NCBI GenBank assembly: GCA_964633715.1
Contig: CAZWHQ010000010.1
Location: 33,072-97,071 of the forward strand
DNA: 64,000 nucleotides
From: JAUWVG01 sp964633715
Lineage (GTDB): Bacteria; Acidobacteriota; Aminicenantia; Aminicenantales; Aminicenantaceae
Reading direction: 5' to 3'
Positions within the stretch are counted from its first letter, which is position 1, and the number at the start of each line of letters is the position of its first letter. The translations under genes were made by a program, and so were the position numbers. Positions 61,101 to 64,000 of the stretch are shown in pieces. The notes beneath the pieces are model-generated. The model was not told the origin of the DNA. It was given only the letters and a program-made list of their open reading frames with translations, and made no database searches.

Positions 61101-61554
61101 TGTATTCTGGTCCAAATCGATGGATCAGAATTATTACGGTTCCCTTGTCCGTTCTGCCCATGTGAAAAAATCCGGGGAAGGTGAAGACAAGGTCATTTGG
61201 AATACAGATCTAAAGGAAACAGGAGAATACGACATTTATTTTTATAACAGCATCTCTGGCAGAATGCAGCGCGGCAGGATGGAGATGGAGATGCGAATAC
61301 AGGCGGCTCAATCGAGACAATCAAACGAGCGAGGCCCAAGGAGGCGTTTTTTCCGCGGCCCGGGAAAAAAGTTTTTTATCATTCCCCACCAATACGGGAC
61401 GGAAGATGTCGAGATAGATCTCGAAGAGGCTGAATCCGGCTGGGTCCTTATCGGATCTTTTCAACTGGAAGCCGGACCTAACAAGGTCGAACTCACTGAT
61501 AAAAACGAGGCCGGATATGTGCTGGCCGATGCGGTCAAATGGGTCAAAAAATAG
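58114..61554 (+). CDS. ABC-2-type permease fused to M1-peptidase-like ectodomain (copy 2)
   Basis: ATG 58114 (MINLYFIGRIAFYEAR) overlaps the ATPase stop (AATGATTAA). It is a close paralogue of the gene at 53670 over the entire length: the same six-TM start, VDERYCFLDIDKLRFESHY, VEVPIHIYSYQRLWTVAHETVQ (residues split by position), and the same C-terminal EAGPNKVELTDKNE. It differs by a basic insert around residues 1075-1110. Again there is no HExxH. The two copies sandwich one ATPase, so duplication followed by division of labour in one transporter is likely. Confidence 0.85.
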   Translation: MINLYFIGRIAFYEARLLLRSWGFRIFSGLGLIILALITVVFASQNLSTPYFLSSLSGSLPLNSLKLFNVFQGLIVAFMATEFFKRDRRHDSVQVVFARSFTNVEYYLGKSLGIFSVFALLNILVLLVTFIIHFFFSSTIFAFKPYLLFLLLINLPTLIFMIGLAFFLSSLLRSQVVVFIFLLIYSLLVLVFLGAALFGLFDVYAFYLPLMWSDFIGLGNIHAALLIRLAYLFLGLCLIFISPLLFKRLRQSPLANTMAGSFSLGCLVLALILGISFTSGKFADRNYRQQLKASSQEFLETPTAKVQSCDIQLEHLGEKINANVQLELVNEHLDPLEILLLTLNPGLKVESVSSSSNPLFFRQDNHLLHITPTAPLPPGESIGLKISYSGKVDERYCFLDIDKLRFESHYRLWLYDIPKHYALVTPDFVHLTPESGWYPISGLPPDTAYPSMTAPSYSKYTLTVTTPQGLTAISQGKSKVEFLDKQDRYTFTPESLLPKISLTIGSYKHQEIEVDNVTYSLYVRPGHDYFTPLLNEIGEQLPELIQQLKDRYEVQLGMNYPYTRLSLVEVPIHIYSYQRLWTVAHETVQPQLTFLPEMGTICTGAELRFPQQQMLRIQAGRRNVTPAQLQRSLLNRFLSGNLIAPQAGARSMMRRNSLGLRFQADIEPQFDIFPNYVSFTTQIISTQYPVLNYAFESYLRERVAPPMAMYRQAGRGLSLAEETNQELKNLSLEAMIENPDLKASVVHGAIQAKSKSLLTQIESKYTSDDFDEKVLGLFIQKQNQPITEQDLADFLAGLGDIDLGEIVENWYTSTQIPGYIIGNVESYDVIERERTRTQIKFLIANPTQMDGTTKITLRYRTRGRDMAVRGQGQEDYSRALFIPSLTTVEVGIITDEPPAVMTVETFVSQNIPASINVPFQGQRPVKEEELFEGETSRPYKSSDFVPANEYIVDNEDMGFEIQSTARQNWLSRTLQALFKVKKDETSFRGVNLFNPPVFWSKSMDQNYYGSLVRSAHVKKSGEGEDKVIWNTDLKETGEYDIYFYNSISGRMQRGRMEMEMRIQAAQSRQSNERGPRRRFFRGPGKKFFIIPHQYGTEDVEIDLEEAESGWVLIGSFQLEAGPNKVELTDKNEAGYVLADAVKWVKK

Positions 61555-61566
61555 GCAAAATCTGAA

Positions 61567-62739
61567 CTATATCAAACTCACAAGAAACCTGTCTGCAGAC
61601 ACACCATAAATCCCATTTGAATACATGTTGATTCCTGGTTTCATTACAAGCTGATAAACATATGGAATTTTCAACCTGTCTTTGAAATAGTGCACTGACT
61701 TAGATATATTTGTATCCGAGGTCTTTGTCTCTACAGCAAACCAGGGTTTCTTGTCAATTGTCAATAAAAAATCTACTTCTTTCTTGTCTATATTTCTCAA
61801 AAAATAAAGCTCAGCCTTGTAACCTTCGAAGTCATACAAAAAATGACAGAACTTCAATAAATGTGCAGCAACCATATTTTCAAATCTAGCAGATAGGTTC
61901 TCAACTTCTGACCAATCCCAAAGATAGAGCTTTGGCTCTTTCTTGATCGATCTGACAACACTGCTGGCAAAAGGATATATTCTGAAATGATAATAAAATG
62001 TTTCGAGGATATTCAGCCAATGAGAAACCGCACGGTGGCTTACTTCTAAATCTTCACGAATCGCATTAATAGATAGAAGAGATCCGATTTTTTCTGGAAG
62101 AATATCACTCAGCAATTTCATATTTCCCAGATCCCTGATTTGTTCCACATCTGTGATGTCTTCACGAAAAAGTCTTTCAATTTTCTCGTTATGCCAACGC
62201 CGCAAAAACCGAGGATTGCTTTTTAAAAAGGATTCTGGAAATCCACCGAATTTTAGCAAGCCCTCAAATTCCTCCCAGTAGCTTTGATCTTGAACTTCTA
62301 TCTCTTTGAATATTTCAGTTTTATTCTTTTTCTCCAAGACTTCTGCTAGGGAAAATGGATGAAGACGATAGTAATGGTATCTTCCTTGGAGAGAGTCACC
62401 TCCTCTTTGGTAGATATCAAGTCGTGAGCTTCCAGTGACTAAAAATTTATACTTGGCTTTGAGTTTGTCATATTCTCCCTTTATCAGGCTTTTCCATTTC
62501 TTGTATTTATGAATTTCATCCAAAATAATAAGCTCTGCGGTTCCAGGCCACTCTGACCGTATTATTCTTTTTCGATCCTCTCTATTATTCCAGTTGAAAT
62601 AAGCATGGCTCTTGAACTTCTCAGCCATGAGGTCTACAGCAAAGGTGGTCTTTCCGACTTGTCGCGGACCTCCGATAAAAACCATTTTTTCATGAAGATC
62701 TTTATAAACGGATGAAATTAAATATCTCTTTTTTGTCAT
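61567..62739 (-). CDS. AAA-type ATPase with DUF4143 domain
   Basis: Walker A GGPRQVGKTT (about 17-26), Walker B ELIILDEIHKY, a central helical region and the C-terminal DUF4143 nuclease-like fold segment (EVDFLLTIDKKPWFAVETKT). Such genes are common, mobile and of unresolved function. The TATAAT box lies 6 bp before the ATG and there is no Shine-Dalgarno site, so the transcript should be leaderless. Codon composition is richer in A/T than its neighbours, suggesting recent acquisition. It converges with the ABC permease gene, 12 bp away. Confidence 0.9.
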   Translation of the reverse strand: MTKKRYLISSVYKDLHEKMVFIGGPRQVGKTTFAVDLMAEKFKSHAYFNWNNREDRKRIIRSEWPGTAELIILDEIHKYKKWKSLIKGEYDKLKAKYKFLVTGSSRLDIYQRGGDSLQGRYHYYRLHPFSLAEVLEKKNKTEIFKEIEVQDQSYWEEFEGLLKFGGFPESFLKSNPRFLRRWHNEKIERLFREDITDVEQIRDLGNMKLLSDILPEKIGSLLSINAIREDLEVSHRAVSHWLNILETFYYHFRIYPFASSVVRSIKKEPKLYLWDWSEVENLSARFENMVAAHLLKFCHFLYDFEGYKAELYFLRNIDKKEVDFLLTIDKKPWFAVETKTSDTNISKSVHYFKDRLKIPYVYQLVMKPGINMYSNGIYGVSADRFLVSLI

Positions 62740-62745
62740 GAATTT

Positions 62746-62774
62746 ATTATAAATATTTTTTTGAAAAAAATCAA
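62746..62774 (-). promoter_or_regulatory. Promoter of the DUF4143 ATPase gene
   Basis: On the minus strand TTGATT, 17 bp, perfect TATAAT. The distance of 6 bp to the start codon predicts a leaderless mRNA. Confidence 0.55.
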
Positions 62775-62776
62775 TT

Positions 62777-62798
62777 ATATTTGCTTGTAAGCAAATAT
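62777..62798. promoter_or_regulatory. Perfect palindrome abutting the -35 box
   Basis: ATATTTGCTT-GT-AAGCAAATAT: a 10-bp perfect inverted repeat with a 2-nt centre, 2 bp upstream of the -35 hexamer. Size and shape fit a dimeric regulator's operator or an activator site. Confidence 0.45.
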
Positions 62799-62823
62799 TA
62801 TCGCGTTTTATTTTGCTTTGAGG

Positions 62824-63638
62824 CTAAAATACTCGCATGGGCTCTAAGATGGCGGCCAGTGCTTCTCCTATCGCACATTCGAAACCTGGGCAGGGAGATC
62901 GGATGAAGTCTTCCTCTCCAATGTCCAGTACGTCCATGAAAGCTCTTATCAATCCCTTGTTCCTTGCTCCTCCCCCGGCGCAGAGCACCGGTGGTACGAT
63001 CTCCTTTCCCTTAAGGATCGTGCCTACAAAATTGCGGGCCACGGCCAGACACAAACCATAGGCGATCTCTTGTATAGGAGCGCCTTTCTGCTGAAGGTGG
63101 ATCATATCCGATTTAGCGAAAACACTGCAGCGGCCGGCGATGGGCTCCCCGTCGCTGCTCGGGAAGCCAGTTTTGAAAAAGCCTTGACATCAAGCTTCAA
63201 CCGGGAGGCCTGCTGTTCGATGAAAGCTCCCGAACCGGCGGCACAGCGTTCACTGATGACAAAATCTAGAAATCTCCCAGGAACTGCATCCTCAGCTTCT
63301 CTTCTCAGGTGAATCCACTGTGTGGACTGCCCTCCGACCTCTATCACAGATTGAGCCCGACCGTCTACTTGCGAGGCGCCGTACGAGAGGGCAGCAATCT
63401 CGTTGCAGGAAAAAATGTCCTCAGAAACAGACAGTCCCTCCCGGCCATATCCTGTCAATCCGATCCTGAGGCGTGAAAAAACAATTTTCGGCATACATTT
63501 TTTAAGAAGCGAAAAAATAGCATCTGCAGGTCTGCCGCGGCTTCTGGTCTCCCAACGGCCAACTATGCGGGCTTGATTATCAAGAAGAATGGCTTTGGCA
63601 ATAACAGAGCCGATATCCAATCCTAAACTCTGGTCCAT
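62824..63638 (-). pseudogene. CoA-dehydratase activator-like ATPase (BadF/HgdC family), frameshifted
   Basis: The 5' part (63638 to about 63150) reads SLGLDIGSVIAKAILLDNQA, VIEVGGQSTQWIHL and ERCAAGSGAFIEQQ. The 3' part reads PIAGRCSVFAKSDMIHLQQK, AYGLCLAVARNF and VLCAGGGARNKG. Together they make the whole acetate/sugar-kinase-fold activator of 2-hydroxyacyl-CoA dehydratases. The two halves are in different frames; the break falls at a run of four C (63147-63150, G on the coding strand), and one extra base there restores continuity. It may be real inactivation or a homopolymer sequencing error. No dehydratase subunits are in the window, so it may be an orphan activator. Confidence 0.8.
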
Positions 63639-64000
63639 GAGACTATTGTCTGTGCTGGGCTGTGAAAAAGCAAAAGCCGGGATTTGAATTAAGCTTTAAG
63701 TGACTCTTTTTCGTAATTGAACGTATCGACCAAAATGTATAAAGATGAAAAAGAACATTAAAATTTTTCAAACTATTTTCAGCCGCAATTAAAAGATCTA
63801 ATTTTTTCTCTTAAATTTAATTCAAATGCTGATATTGCAGTAATATTTATTTTTGAATTCAAAATTTTAGTAAGAAGGGAACCGTCCTTTTATGTCCTTT
63901 TGACCTTTACTTTTTTATGTGATAATTCTAATCTCAGTTGAAGAAAACAGCCTGTCACGAAATTCTAACTCATTATATATCAATAAGTTAGGAGAGGCAA
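63639..64000. other. AT-rich intergenic region, leader of a gene beyond the right edge
   Basis: No gene is supported. A possible plus-strand promoter TTGACC, 15 bp, GATAAT (63900-63926) is followed by an imperfect inverted repeat CTAACT...AGTTAG. AGGAGAGG at the right edge (63991-63998) looks like a Shine-Dalgarno site, so a gene probably starts just outside the window. Confidence 0.35.

Overview
This window looks like a chromosomal segment from an uncultivated, Gram-negative-type bacterium. Diderm features include a TonB-dependent receptor ending in Phe, lipoproteins, Tat substrates and a MacA-type adaptor. The mix of PQQ-like beta-propellers, secreted M14 peptidases with Ca-binding inserts, a Tat/lipoprotein sulfatase, ABC permeases with M1-like ectodomains and an insertion-rich ValS resembles Acidobacteriota-like lineages such as Candidatus Aminicenantes. 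That placement is an impression from gene content, not a computed result. I see no rRNA, tRNA, CRISPR array, insertion sequence or prophage.

Layout. 0-3.3 kb: the end of a bacteriohemerythrin, a long KamA-type radical SAM aminomutase and a nitronate-monooxygenase-like flavoprotein. 3.3-24.6 kb (minus strand): a redox/envelope cluster. Its core is eight tightly packed or overlapping genes (12801-23115): membrane-anchored PQQ-like propeller, NHL propeller, small Tat cysteine protein, Tat multi-[4Fe-4S] ferredoxin, NapH-like membrane ferredoxin, 3-TM PQQ-like propeller, NuoE-NuoF fusion, and a GltD-like FAD/Fe-S protein that has lost its NAD(P)-binding domain. Downstream come a propeller lipoprotein, a glycosyltransferase, an ABC exporter pair and two more propellers; one more propeller lies upstream. 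24.7-34.9 kb: lipocalin, ValS, a decayed GNAT gene, M24 peptidase, sulfatase, and an NSS transporter with an overlapping 31-codon MetS-like small subunit. 34.9-45.5 kb: three M14 peptidases, small hypothetical proteins, a class V aminotransferase, cytochrome P460-like protein, exported O-methyltransferase and a GME-like epimerase.

45.6-61.6 kb (plus strand) holds what I consider the most interesting system: an ECF sigma factor, a probable anti-sigma factor and a Spy/CpxP-like protein, then an efflux/uptake cluster (MacA, MacB-type permease, TonB receptor, Gly/Met-rich lipoprotein, two paralogous ABC-2/M1-like permeases around one ATPase). Three copies of the same promoter-like motif (GGAATAAA, 14 nt, TGTCTAA) stand before the sigma gene, immediately after the Spy-like gene, and before macA. 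The middle copy is followed within about 90 bp by an intrinsic terminator and no gene, which predicts an approximately 80-nt sRNA. Its terminator loop has a 12-nt perfect complement in the leader of the TonB receptor gene. This parallels CpxQ/MicL-type envelope-stress sRNAs.

61.6-64 kb: a DUF4143-type ATPase with a palindrome beside its promoter, a frameshifted CoA-dehydratase-activator-like gene, and an AT-rich leader for a gene beyond the right edge.
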